64,000 nt of DNA from VRUE01 sp036266075. GTDB lineage: Bacteria; Actinomycetota; Thermoleophilia; Solirubrobacterales; 70-9. The position numbers and the translations under genes were made by a program. Below are positions 32,563 to 41,217 of the stretch, piece by piece. The notes below the pieces were generated by a model. The model saw only the letters and a list, made by a program, of their open reading frames with translations, ran no database searches and had not been told where the DNA came from. Position 1 is the stretch's first letter. Every line of letters begins with the position of its first letter. The DNA is taken from contig DATANV010000030.1 of NCBI GenBank assembly GCA_036266075.1, positions 1 through 64,000 of the forward strand, in the 5' to 3' direction.

Positions 32563-33522
32563 GTGGCGCTCCTCGACCGGCTTGGCATCGAGACTCCCGT
32601 CGTCCAGGCCGGTATGGGCGGTGGGCTCAGCCGCCACGAGCTCGCGGCCACCGTCTCCGAGGCTGGGGGGCTGGGGACGATCGCGGTCGGCAGTGCCGAC
32701 GCAATCAAGCAGGAGCTGGCCTCCGCGCGGGCGCTGACCGACCGACCACTCGCCGTGAACCTGCTGCTCCCCTTCGCTCGCCGAAGCTGGTTCGAGGCCG
32801 CGTCGGCGGCTGACGCGGTCGTCACCTTCTGGGGCAGACCCAGGCGACGCACCGGTGGCACCTGGCTGCACCAGTGCGGCTCGGTGGCCGAGGCCAAGGC
32901 CGCACATGCCGCCGGGGCGGACGGCGCGATCGTCCAGGGCGTCGAGGCAGGCGGCCACGTCCGAGGAAGCGTCCCCTCGCTGGAGCTGTTCGAGCGCGTC
33001 AAGGCGGCGCTGCCGGCGGATTTCCCCCTGCTGCTCGCGGGCGGCATCGCCGAGCGCGGCGACGTCCGGCGGGCGCTCGACGCCGGGGCGAGCGCCGCCG
33101 TTGCCGGTACTCGTTTCTTGCTCTCCGACGAGAGCCGCGCGCACCCGGAGTACAAGCGACGGCTGCTGGAGGCAGACGAAACGCTGCTCACCCAGCTGTT
33201 CGGCTTCTCCTGGCCCGCACCCCATCGGGTCGTGCCAAACCCAGCCACCGAACGCTGGCTTGGCCCCCACGCTGACGCTCCCCGCTTGAACCGGATCCTC
33301 AACCGGCTCAGCGCGCCGGGCGCTCGCCTCGCTCCCGCTGGGCTCCAGCGCCGTCTCGTTTTCGCCCAGCGCCCGAACAGTCGCCTGCTCACTCCGGTCG
33401 GCCCCACCGACGACGGCCCACCGGATCTGGTCTACGCCGGTCCGCTCTACGCGGGCGAGACGGTCACCCGTATCAACCAGCTCCGCGCGGCCGCGGACAT
33501 CGTCGCCGCCCTGACCCCGTAG
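32563..33522 (+). CDS. Nitronate monooxygenase (2-nitropropane dioxygenase) family
   Basis: The product is 319 aa with a GTG start. An FMN TIM barrel: TPVVQAGMGGGLS, EAGGLGTIAVGS, RPLAVNLLLPF, GADGAIVQGVEAGGHVRG (catalytic His region), PLLLAGGIAERGDV and GASAAVAGTRFLL. It probably oxidises nitronates or acts as an FMN oxidoreductase. It converges on purF, with a half copy of the palindromic element between the two stop codons. Confidence 0.93.
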   Translation: MALLDRLGIETPVVQAGMGGGLSRHELAATVSEAGGLGTIAVGSADAIKQELASARALTDRPLAVNLLLPFARRSWFEAASAADAVVTFWGRPRRRTGGTWLHQCGSVAEAKAAHAAGADGAIVQGVEAGGHVRGSVPSLELFERVKAALPADFPLLLAGGIAERGDVRRALDAGASAAVAGTRFLLSDESRAHPEYKRRLLEADETLLTQLFGFSWPAPHRVVPNPATERWLGPHADAPRLNRILNRLSAPGARLAPAGLQRRLVFAQRPNSRLLTPVGPTDDGPPDLVYAGPLYAGETVTRINQLRAAADIVAALTP

Positions 33523-33524
33523 TC

Positions 33525-33543
33525 AAGCGGAACCCCTACCGGG
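33525..33543 (+). repeat. Half copy of the palindromic intergenic element
   Basis: AAGCGGAACCCCTACCGGG here matches the right arm of the elements at 43470 and 61021. It sits in the 28-bp gap between convergent stop codons, which leaves no room for the left half. Confidence 0.75.
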
Positions 33544-33550
33544 CTTGCCC

Positions 33551-34993
33551 TCAGCCGCTCGGGACGACAGCGATGTCCTCTAGCGCAAACTTGCCGTTTG
33601 CCTCGCCGGGGTCGCCAAGCGGGTAGCGGCCCGTGAAGCAGGCGTCGCAGTGGTCCTCGGGCGGGGTGCCGACCGCCTCGTAGACGCCCTCCATCGAGAG
33701 GTAGGCGAGGGAGTCGGCGCCGAGCTCGTCGGCGACCTCCTCGATCGTCCGTTCGTGGGCGATCATCTCCTCGCGGGTCGACATGTCGACCCCGTAGTGG
33801 CAGGGATGGCGGATCGGCGGCGCCGAGATCCGCAGGTGCACCTCGCTGGCGCCGGCTTCGCGCAGCATGCCGACGATCTGCCGCGTCGTGTTGCCGCGCA
33901 CAATCGAGTCGTCGACGACCACGATCCGCTTGCCGGCGACGATCTCCGGCAGCGGGTTGAACTTCAGCCGCAGGCCGTGCTTGCGCAGCTCCTGGCCGGG
34001 TTGGATGAAGGTGCGCGCCACGTAGCGATTCTTGATCAGCCCGTCGTCGCGGGGCAGCCCCGAAGCGCGGGCGAAGCCGACCGCCGCAGGGTTGCCGGAG
34101 TCCGGTACCGAGATCACCAGGTCGGCCTCGGCCGGCGCCTCGCGCCAGAGGATCTCGCCCATCCGGCCGCGCACCTGCTGCAGCACCTTTCCCTCGAGGC
34201 GGCTGTCGGGACGAGAGAAGTAGATGTGCTCGAAGACACAGTGCGCCGGCCGGCCGGCCTTGACGACCTGGCGCGTCTCGAGGCCGCGCTCGCTCAGCGA
34301 GACCATCTCGCCCGGCCGCACCTCGCGCAGCAGCTCGGCGCCGATGATGTCGAAGGCGCAGCTCTCCGAGGCGACGACGAAGCGGTCCTCGAGCCGTCCC
34401 AGCGAGAGCGGCCGCACGCCGTGCGGGTCGCGGAAGGCGACGATCGCCCGCTTGGTCATCGCCACGGTCGAGTAGGCGCCGTGCATCCGCGGCATCACAT
34501 CGGCGACCGCGTCCTCGACGTACTTGCCGTCGTGCGAGGAGATCAGCGCGGCGATGATCTCCGAATCGGAGGTGCCGCGGAAGGCGATCCCCGCCTCCTT
34601 CAGCTCGTTCCACAGCTCGACCGCGTTGGTCAGGTTGCCGTTGTGGGCCAGCGCCAGCTCGCGCCCGTCGTCGCGCCAGACCGGCTGCGCGTTCTCCCAG
34701 GAGCCGCCGCCGGTGGTCGAGTAGCGAACGTGGCCGATCGCCATGTCGCCCTCCAGCGCCCGCAGCTTCTCCTCGTCGAAGACCTGGGAGACCAGGCCAG
34801 AGTCGCGCAGCGTCGTGATGTGCCCCCCCTCGCAGGTGGCGATCCCGGCCGACTCCTGGCCGCGGTGCTGAAGCGCGTAGAGAGCGAAGTAGGCGAGCCG
34901 GGCAACGTCATGGCCGGCCGCGAATACGCCGAACACCCCGCATTCCTCGCGCGGGCCATCGCGATCTATCGGCTGCCCCTGAGGCGGAGTCAA
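33551..34993 (-). CDS. purF: Amidophosphoribosyltransferase
   Basis: The product is about 480 aa from the TTG at 34991-34993, with GAGGA about 10 nt upstream; a TTG at 35059 would add 22 unlikely residues. It catalyses the first committed purine step. The N-terminal propeptide precedes the catalytic Cys in REECGVFGVF. The glutaminase domain shows ALQHRGQESAGIAT, GHVRYSTTGG, HNGNLTN and GTSDSE. The PRTase domain has the PRPP loop IVVVDDSIVRGNTT. CDACFTGRYP near the end fits the iron-sulfur-containing (B. subtilis) type. Confidence 0.96.
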   Translation of the reverse strand: MTPPQGQPIDRDGPREECGVFGVFAAGHDVARLAYFALYALQHRGQESAGIATCEGGHITTLRDSGLVSQVFDEEKLRALEGDMAIGHVRYSTTGGGSWENAQPVWRDDGRELALAHNGNLTNAVELWNELKEAGIAFRGTSDSEIIAALISSHDGKYVEDAVADVMPRMHGAYSTVAMTKRAIVAFRDPHGVRPLSLGRLEDRFVVASESCAFDIIGAELLREVRPGEMVSLSERGLETRQVVKAGRPAHCVFEHIYFSRPDSRLEGKVLQQVRGRMGEILWREAPAEADLVISVPDSGNPAAVGFARASGLPRDDGLIKNRYVARTFIQPGQELRKHGLRLKFNPLPEIVAGKRIVVVDDSIVRGNTTRQIVGMLREAGASEVHLRISAPPIRHPCHYGVDMSTREEMIAHERTIEEVADELGADSLAYLSMEGVYEAVGTPPEDHCDACFTGRYPLGDPGEANGKFALEDIAVVPSG

Positions 34994-35115
34994 AGCGCGT
35001 GTTCCTCGCGTTGGAAGGACGTGACGCGCAGGCAGTCTGCCTACCCCCGCAGGGTACAAGACCGCAGGGTCAGGACCGGGTCGGCGGCATATTGCTCAGC
35101 GTTTGGGTCCGGCGC

Positions 35116-36102
35116 CTAGCCGCGCTTCTGCCCGGGCAACTTCACGGTCACGAACTTTGTCGTGGTCTGGCCGGCGGCGTTGGTGGCGCTAGCCGTCAGC
35201 GATGCCCTCAACGATTCGTGCCTGGACATGTGGCTCAGCCGTCGCCGCAGCGATTTTGGCAGCCGGACGTTGAAGCGGCCGATTTGGCCTGGGACGAGGG
35301 CCTGGGTGCCGCCGCCAAAGTTTGCGGTCCTTTTCGCGAGCTCTCCCGGGTGCCTGGCCTTCGAGCTCTGGACGTCGTTCCTCAGCGTCGGCCCCACCTT
35401 CCCGGTGACGGTCACCGGTGCGGCCGAGCTCGCACCGACCAGGACCAGAATCGATCGCTTCAACACGATCGGGAACGCGTCCAGGACGACGGCCGGACAG
35501 GGGGTTTGCAGCGCCGCACTCTGCGGGCACGCGTCCTGCGTCTCGTCGCCATAGCCGTCGGCGTCGCGGTCGGGCTCGACCACGGCGGTGACGGGAGCGC
35601 CGGTTTCCACCGCGGCTTTGAAGACCCGCGTTTCGCCGATGCCGACGCTGCCTTGGTAGAGAACCGAGACCGCACCCGCTTCTTTGGCGCAGAAGAGAGT
35701 TTCGTTGGGGCCATAGAGGCCGATCGAGTTGCCTTCTGTGACCGGAATGCGAGTCGGGAAGGAGTTGGTGCCTGGCACGACCGTCTCGACCGCGCTCTCG
35801 GCTCGCTTGACGTATTCCTCTTTTTCGTTGACCACCTGGAACACCTCGAGGCGTTGGGCGAGGGGTCCCAAGCCTGGCCCTACCCGGACCCTCCAGCTGG
35901 TGATGACGCTGGCCCCTTCCTGGGTGACGACGGGCGGGAGCGGGATGCCCGAACTGCCGGACGCCAGCAGGGTCCAGTTCGCTTCGCTGTCGTTCGCGAC
36001 ACAATCCCAACCCACTTCAGTCGATGCCGAGGAGGCGACGGGGGAAAGCAGAAGCAAGGCGGCAGCCGCGATCGCGATCGACGTACCCAAGCGTTTACGC
36101 AT
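35116..36102 (-). CDS. Secreted protein with a TSP3-like calcium-binding segment
   Basis: The product is 328 aa. Signal peptide LGTSIAIAAAALLLLSPVAS with cleavage near SSAST. A beta-rich N-terminal half is followed by EPDRDADGYGDETQDACP, a thrombospondin type-3-like Asp-rich calcium repeat. The C-terminal part has LKRSILVLVGASSAAPVTVTG and GQIGRFNVRLPKSLRRRL, common in Solirubrobacter-type secreted proteins. Function unknown. Confidence 0.85.
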   Translation of the reverse strand: MRKRLGTSIAIAAAALLLLSPVASSASTEVGWDCVANDSEANWTLLASGSSGIPLPPVVTQEGASVITSWRVRVGPGLGPLAQRLEVFQVVNEKEEYVKRAESAVETVVPGTNSFPTRIPVTEGNSIGLYGPNETLFCAKEAGAVSVLYQGSVGIGETRVFKAAVETGAPVTAVVEPDRDADGYGDETQDACPQSAALQTPCPAVVLDAFPIVLKRSILVLVGASSAAPVTVTGKVGPTLRNDVQSSKARHPGELAKRTANFGGGTQALVPGQIGRFNVRLPKSLRRRLSHMSRHESLRASLTASATNAAGQTTTKFVTVKLPGQKRG

Positions 36103-36117
36103 CGCCCGGGACTCTAG

Positions 36118-36738
36118 CTACGTTTGGCCGAGAAGCGCTTCGAGCGCTGCGTGCAGGCCGGACACGGCGGAGTCGAGCGGCGCCTGGTCGCCGGCCGCGC
36201 GGGCGCGGACCAGGGCGCCCTCGATCGTCGAGACAACGAGGCCGGCGAAGTTCGCCGCCTGCTTGGCGTCGACGCCCTCGGCGTGTAGCGCGGCGGCGAT
36301 CGGCTCTTCCCAGCTTTGGAAGGCGGCGGTCGCGGCGGCGGCGAGTGCCGGATCCTCGGGGCGGGCGAGCGCCGCGGCGGCGACCGGGCAGCCGAGCCGC
36401 TCCGGGTGGTCCTCGACGCGGCGGCGGAACATCTCACCGAACATGGTCAGCGTCTCACCGAGGCCGCGCTCTTTAAGCGAGCGCTCGATCGCAGCGCGGA
36501 TCTCATTGCCCTCCAGCTCGGCGGCCTCAGCGGCGAGCTGCGCCTTGCCGCCGGGAAAGTGGTGGTAGATCGAGCCGCGCGGCGCGTCGCCGCGCTCGGC
36601 GACGTCGCGCAGCTCCATGCCGGCGTAGCCCTTTTCGGCGAGCAGTCGCCGAGCGCCGTTGAGCAGCCGTTCGCGGCCGTCGCGGCGGCGCGGCTCGATC
36701 GCTCCAGCGTCTTCCAGTCGCGTTATGCCCACGGACAT
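36118..36738 (-). CDS. TetR family transcriptional repressor
   Basis: The product is 206 aa from ATG 36736-36738. The N-terminal HTH is RERLLNGARRLLAEKGYAGM, ELRDVAERGDAPRGSIYHHF, PGGKAQL. The C-terminal part is helical with a CPVAAAALARPEDP segment found in TetR_C members related to LmrA/YxaF. It is divergent from an MFS efflux gene with 18 bp between starts and an inverted repeat there, so it most likely represses that transporter and itself. Confidence 0.92.
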   Translation of the reverse strand: MSVGITRLEDAGAIEPRRRDGRERLLNGARRLLAEKGYAGMELRDVAERGDAPRGSIYHHFPGGKAQLAAEAAELEGNEIRAAIERSLKERGLGETLTMFGEMFRRRVEDHPERLGCPVAAAALARPEDPALAAAATAAFQSWEEPIAAALHAEGVDAKQAANFAGLVVSTIEGALVRARAAGDQAPLDSAVSGLHAALEALLGQT

Positions 36739-36771
36739 AGTATAGTCGCCGCAGCGATGTATGACCGTGGA
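36729..36771. promoter_or_regulatory. Candidate TetR operator between repressor and efflux genes
   Basis: CCACGGACATA (36730-36740) and TATGACCGTGG (36760-36770) form an inverted repeat with one internal mismatch. They cover both start codons of the divergent genes. A repressor bound here would block both promoters or initiation. Confidence 0.55.
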
Positions 36772-38226
36772 CATAGAGCCGCCGTAGCGATCGCCTGCGC
36801 CGGCGCCTTCGTCGCCTTCCTCGACACGACGATCGTCAACATCGCCTTCCCCGACATCTCGCGCTCGTTCGCCGGCTCGGGCCGCGACGCGCTCTCCTGG
36901 GTGCTCGACGGCTACTTCGTCGTGATCGCGGCGCTGCTGGTGCCGGCCGGCGGCCTCGCCGACCGGTTCGGCCACCGGCGGATCTTCCTGCTCGGCATCG
37001 CCAGCTTCACCGTGGCGAGCCTGCTCTGCGCGGCGGCGCCGACGCTGCCGTCGCTGATCGCCTTCCGTGTCGTGCAGGGAGTCGGTGCGGCGCTGATCGC
37101 GCCGGCCTCGCTGGCGATCGTCCTCGACAGCTTTCCGCTCGAGCGCCGCGCGGCCGGCGTCGGTCTCTGGGGTGCCGCGGCGGCTGCGGCGGCCGCAGTC
37201 GGACCGACCCTCGGCGGCGCGCTCGTCGAGCTCTCGGACTGGCGCCTGGTCTTCCTCGTCAACCTGCCGCTCGGCGCCGCGATTCTGCTCGCCGGCCGGC
37301 GCCGCCTGCCGATCCCCGCGATTGCCGACAGCCGCCTGCCCGATCTGCCGGGCGCGGCGATGCTGGCACTCGGCCTGGCGGCGATCACGCTGGGGATCGT
37401 CGAGGGCAACGACTGGGGTTGGGCTGCGGCCCCGACGCTGGCGGCCTTCGGTGCCGGGTCGGCGCTCATAGCTGGGGTAATCCTCCGCAGCTCGCGCCAC
37501 CCCCGCCCGATCGTCGAACCGGCCCTCTTCGCGCACAGCTCCTTCCGCATCGGCAACCTCGGCACGCTGCTCTTTGCCGCCGCCTTCTTCTCGCTGATCC
37601 TCGGCAACGTCCTCTTCCTGACCACGGTTTGGGGCTACACCGTCCTGCAGGCCGGGGCCGCGACGCTGCCGGGCCCCGCCACCAGCACGATCGTCGCCGG
37701 CCCGGCCGGCCGCCTTGCCGATCGCTTCGGCCACCGCGCCGTGATCGTCCCCGGCGCAATCGTCTTCGCCGCCGGTGTGATGGTCCTGCGCTCGGCCGGT
37801 GCCGAGCCGGACTGGCTCGGCCTCTGGCTCCCCGGCGCCCTGCTGACCGGCATCGGCATCGGCTTGGCTTTCCCGACGCTCGGATCGGCTGCGGTTCGCG
37901 ACGTTCCCGACGACCGCTTCGCCACGGCCAGCGCGGTCAATGCCGCTTTCCGTCAGATCGGCGCCGTGCTCGGCACCGCGATCCTCGTCGCCATCGTCGG
38001 CGAACCGGCGACCCTCGCCGAGGCCCTCTCGATCTCCGACAGCGCCTACCTCTTCTCGGTCCTAGCCGCCCTCGCCTCGGGTGCCGTCACGCTCGGCCTG
38101 GGCAGCCAGCGAACGCCAGGCCCCGCCAGCGTCCGCCACGGCGAGCGCCAAGCTGCGGTCGCCGGCGGCGATCTCGATCTCCTCGCCGCCGACCTTGCCG
38201 AGCAGGGTGGCGCCGAGCGCCTCTAG
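36757..38226 (+). CDS. MFS transporter, DHA2 (EmrB/QacA) family
   Basis: The product is 489 aa with about 14 membrane segments. Motif LDTTIVNIAFPDI in helix 1, GGLADRFGHRRIFLLG between helices 2 and 3, RVVQGVGAALIAPASLAIV and GPTLGGALVELSDWRLVFLVNLPLG mark a drug:H+ antiporter. The last 50 or so residues (from QRTPGPASV) lack membrane character and are translated from DNA antisense to the purL 3' end: the genes overlap tail-to-tail by 165 bp. The original stop codon seems to have been lost. Confidence 0.93.
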   Translation: MYDRGHRAAVAIACAGAFVAFLDTTIVNIAFPDISRSFAGSGRDALSWVLDGYFVVIAALLVPAGGLADRFGHRRIFLLGIASFTVASLLCAAAPTLPSLIAFRVVQGVGAALIAPASLAIVLDSFPLERRAAGVGLWGAAAAAAAAVGPTLGGALVELSDWRLVFLVNLPLGAAILLAGRRRLPIPAIADSRLPDLPGAAMLALGLAAITLGIVEGNDWGWAAAPTLAAFGAGSALIAGVILRSSRHPRPIVEPALFAHSSFRIGNLGTLLFAAAFFSLILGNVLFLTTVWGYTVLQAGAATLPGPATSTIVAGPAGRLADRFGHRAVIVPGAIVFAAGVMVLRSAGAEPDWLGLWLPGALLTGIGIGLAFPTLGSAAVRDVPDDRFATASAVNAAFRQIGAVLGTAILVAIVGEPATLAEALSISDSAYLFSVLAALASGAVTLGLGSQRTPGPASVRHGERQAAVAGGDLDLLAADLAEQGGAERL

Positions 38227-40365
38227 CTCGGCGGCGTCGCCACTCAGCAGGAAGCCGCCGCTGCCCTCGCCGAAGAGGGCCTCCTCGGGGGTGCAGCCGC
38301 GTTCGCGCAGCGGCTGCAGGTCGACGCGGCAGCCGAGGCCGGCGCCGATCGCGCACTCGGCGAGGGCGCAGGCGAGGCCGCCGTCGCTGACGTCGTGGGC
38401 AGAGGAGACCTTGCCGGCGCGGACGGCCTCGCGCACCGTCGCGCAGGCTGCGGCGACGGTGGCGAGGTCGGGCTCGGGCAGCCCCATGCCCAGCTCACCG
38501 CGCAGCTTGGCCAGCTCCGAGCCGGTCAGGCTCGGTTCGAAGGGGCCGAGCAGGGCGATCGCGTCGCCCACGTGGGCGAAGGCGCTCGGCGCGGCGCGAC
38601 TCGGGTCGGGCAGCTCGCCGACCATGCCGACCACCGGCGTCGGATAGATCGGCCCTTCCGGCCCCTCGTTGTATAGAGAGACGTTGCCGCCGACGACCGG
38701 CACGCCGAGTGCCTCGCAGGCCTCGGCGAGCCCGCTCACGGCGCGGTCGAGTTGCCAGGCCGGAACCGGCTTCTCGGGATTGCCGAAGTTCAGGCAGTTG
38801 GTCAGGCCGAGCGGCTCGGCGCCCGCGCAGGCGAGGTTCTGGGCGCACTCGAGCACCGCCTCGACGGTCCCTGCGTGAGGGTCGCAGGCGACCCGGCGGC
38901 CGTTGCCGTCGATCGAGACGGCGATCGCGTTGCCGGCCTCGGGGAGCGCCAACACCGCGGCATCGGCCGACTCGGGCCGCCGCGCCGTGCGTGAGCCGAC
39001 GATCGAGTCGTACTGCTCGAAGGCCCAGCGCTTCGAGGCGACGCTTGGCGAGGCGAGCAGCGCCAGCAGGATCGACGCCGGGTCGGCCGGGTCCGCGTCC
39101 GATCCGGCCGCCACCGTGACCCGCTCGGCGAGCACGTCTTCGTTGCCGTAGATCCACTCGCGCGGCGCCACGGGCTCGAGGTCGTAGAGCGGACAGCCGT
39201 CGACCAGCGCCTCGACTGGCATGTCGCCGACGACCTCGCCGTCGCGCAGCACCCGCACGTGGCCAGAATCGGTGACGACGCCGATCTCGGCGGCGCCGGT
39301 CTGCCATTTCTCGCAGAGCGCCAGCACCTCCGGCACCCGCGCCGGCTCGACCACGGCGAGCATCCGCTCCTGCGACTCCGAGACCATGATCTCGAAGGGC
39401 TCCATGTCGGACTCGCGCAGCGGCACCCGGGCGATGTCGACGTCGATGCCGACCCCGCCGGCCGACGCCATCTCGCCGGCCGAGGAAGTGAGGCCGGCGG
39501 CGCCCAGGTCCTGCAGCGAGACGAGCAGTCCCTTCGCCAGCAGCTCCAGGCAGCACTCGAGCAGCTTCGACTCCTCGAACGGGTCGCCGATCTGCACGGT
39601 CGGCCGCTTCGCCTCGTCGCCGTCGCCGAGCTCGGCCGAGGCCAGCACCGAGGCGCCGCCGATCCCGTCGCGCCCGGTCGAGGCGCCCATCAGGACGACC
39701 GCGTTGCCGACGCCGGCCGCCGCGGCGCGCACCATCTCGTCGCGCTTCGCCAGGCCGACGCACATCGCGTTGACCAGGCAGTTGTGCTCGTAGGGGGCCT
39801 CGAAATAGATCTCGCCGCCGACCGTCGCGACGCCGATCGAGTTACCGTAGTGGCCGATGCCTCGCACCGCACCGTCGAGCAGGTGGCGCGAGCGGACCGA
39901 GTCGAGCTCGCCGAAGCGCAGCGAGTCGAGGATCGCGATCGGCCGGGCGCCGAGCGCGAAGACGTCGCGCAGGATTCCGCCGACCCCAGTCGCCGCTCCC
40001 TGGAAGGGCTCGACCGCGCTCGGGTGGTTGTGCGACTCGACCTTGAAGGCGACCGCGTAGCCGCCGCCGACGTCAACCGCGCCGGCGTTCTCGCCCGGTC
40101 CCATCACCACTCGCTGGCCCTCGGTGGGCAGCCGCCGCAGCAGCTTGCGCGAGTGCTTGTAGGCGCAGTGCTCGGACCAGAGCAGGCTGAACATCGCCAG
40201 CTCGACCCGGTTCGGCTCGCGGCCCAGCTTCTCGCAGATCAGCAGGTACTCGGCCTCGGTGAGGCCGAGTACCTCATACGCCGCCGGCTGCTCTGCTTCC
40301 GTGGACGGCAAGGGAGTCAGAGATGAATTGCCGTCCACTCCCGCGTCCGCGCCGGCGGGGGTCAT
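38062..40365 (-). CDS. purL: Phosphoribosylformylglycinamidine synthase, large (small-type PurL) subunit
   Basis: The product is 767 aa, the length of PurL that works with separate PurQ and PurS. Features: LWSEHCAYKHSRK, VVMGPGENAGAVDVG, KVESHNHPSAVEPFQGAATG, GASTGRDGIGGAS, SLQDLGAAGLTSS, GLTNCLNFGNPEKP and SSAHDVSDGGLACALAE. It overlaps purQ by 4 bases (ATGA). The N-terminal 25 residues are low complexity. Its 3' end overlaps the convergent MFS gene. Confidence 0.97.
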   Translation of the reverse strand: MTPAGADAGVDGNSSLTPLPSTEAEQPAAYEVLGLTEAEYLLICEKLGREPNRVELAMFSLLWSEHCAYKHSRKLLRRLPTEGQRVVMGPGENAGAVDVGGGYAVAFKVESHNHPSAVEPFQGAATGVGGILRDVFALGARPIAILDSLRFGELDSVRSRHLLDGAVRGIGHYGNSIGVATVGGEIYFEAPYEHNCLVNAMCVGLAKRDEMVRAAAAGVGNAVVLMGASTGRDGIGGASVLASAELGDGDEAKRPTVQIGDPFEESKLLECCLELLAKGLLVSLQDLGAAGLTSSAGEMASAGGVGIDVDIARVPLRESDMEPFEIMVSESQERMLAVVEPARVPEVLALCEKWQTGAAEIGVVTDSGHVRVLRDGEVVGDMPVEALVDGCPLYDLEPVAPREWIYGNEDVLAERVTVAAGSDADPADPASILLALLASPSVASKRWAFEQYDSIVGSRTARRPESADAAVLALPEAGNAIAVSIDGNGRRVACDPHAGTVEAVLECAQNLACAGAEPLGLTNCLNFGNPEKPVPAWQLDRAVSGLAEACEALGVPVVGGNVSLYNEGPEGPIYPTPVVGMVGELPDPSRAAPSAFAHVGDAIALLGPFEPSLTGSELAKLRGELGMGLPEPDLATVAAACATVREAVRAGKVSSAHDVSDGGLACALAECAIGAGLGCRVDLQPLRERGCTPEEALFGEGSGGFLLSGDAAELEALGATLLGKVGGEEIEIAAGDRSLALAVADAGGAWRSLAAQAERDGTRGEGG

Positions 40366-40994
40366 GCCAGGATCCTCGCGACTTCCTCAAACACCCGTAA
40401 CCCGTCGGTCGAGCCGGTCAGGGGGTCGACGGCGTGCTCGGGGTGCGGCATCAGTCCGAGCACGTTGCCCGCCTCGTTCGTCACGCCGGCGATGTCGCGG
40501 GCCGAGCCGTTCGGGTTCTGTCCCGGCGCGTAGCGGAAGGCGACCTGGCCGTTGGCCTCGATCTCGTCGAGCATCGCCTGCGGCGCCCAGTAGCGCCCTT
40601 CGCCGTGCTTGGCCGGGATCGAGAGCCGCTCGCCGTCGCGACCAACCAGCTCGACCTGGCGACAGACGAAGCGGAGGCTGTCGTTGAGCAGTAGGGCGCC
40701 GGGCAGCAGGTCCGCTTCGCAGAGGACCTGAAAGCCATTGCAGATCCCCAGCACCGGGCCGCCGCTCGCGGCGAACTCCGCCACGGCCTCCATCGCCGGC
40801 GAGAAGCGGGCGATCGCTCCGGCACGCAGATAGTCGCCGTAGGAGAAGCCGCCGGGGACGACGATCGCGTCGACGCCGTCGAGGTTGCGCTCCTCGTGCC
40901 AGATCAGCCGCGCCTCGCCCCCAGCCAGCCGGCAGGCGTGCACGGCGTCTCGCTCGTCACAGGAGCCGGGGAACTGCAGAACTCCCCAAATCAC
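40362..40994 (-). CDS. purQ: Phosphoribosylformylglycinamidine synthase, glutaminase subunit
   Basis: The product is 210 aa. Class I amidotransferase: VPGGFSYGDYLRAGAIAR, nucleophile GPVLGICNGFQVLCE, and the catalytic His-Glu in GLMPHPEHAVDP. It supplies ammonia to PurL. ATGA overlaps join it to purS upstream and purL downstream. Confidence 0.97.
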   Translation of the reverse strand: MIWGVLQFPGSCDERDAVHACRLAGGEARLIWHEERNLDGVDAIVVPGGFSYGDYLRAGAIARFSPAMEAVAEFAASGGPVLGICNGFQVLCEADLLPGALLLNDSLRFVCRQVELVGRDGERLSIPAKHGEGRYWAPQAMLDEIEANGQVAFRYAPGQNPNGSARDIAGVTNEAGNVLGLMPHPEHAVDPLTGSTDGLRVFEEVARILA

Positions 40995-41215
40995 AGCTGC
41001 TCGATCTCGAAGTCCTCGATCAGCGGGTTGGCGAGCAGCTTCTCGCAGAGCTCCGCCAGCCGCGCCGGATCCTCGGCCTCCAGCTCGACCATCCGTCCGA
41101 CCCGCACGTGCTCGATCCCCTCGAAGCCAAGCGCCGGCAGCGCCCGCTCGACGGCCTTGCCCTGTGGGTCGAGGATCCCCTCCTTCGGCCGGATCAGGAC
41201 CCGGGCCTTGGCCAT
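40991..41215 (-). CDS. purS: Phosphoribosylformylglycinamidine synthase, PurS subunit
   Basis: The product is 74 aa from ATG 41213-41215, two bases after the purC stop. ARVLIRPKEGILDPQGKAVE, ALGFEGIEHVRVGRMVELE and LCEKLLANPLIEDFEIE are the PurS pattern. PurS bridges PurL and PurQ in the complex. Confidence 0.95.
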   Translation of the reverse strand: MAKARVLIRPKEGILDPQGKAVERALPALGFEGIEHVRVGRMVELEAEDPARLAELCEKLLANPLIEDFEIEQL

Positions 41216-41217
41216 GG

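Noticed and set aside
40434..40694. Plus-strand small genes opposite purQ
   Set aside because: Antisense to a well-conserved enzyme gene with no start signal.
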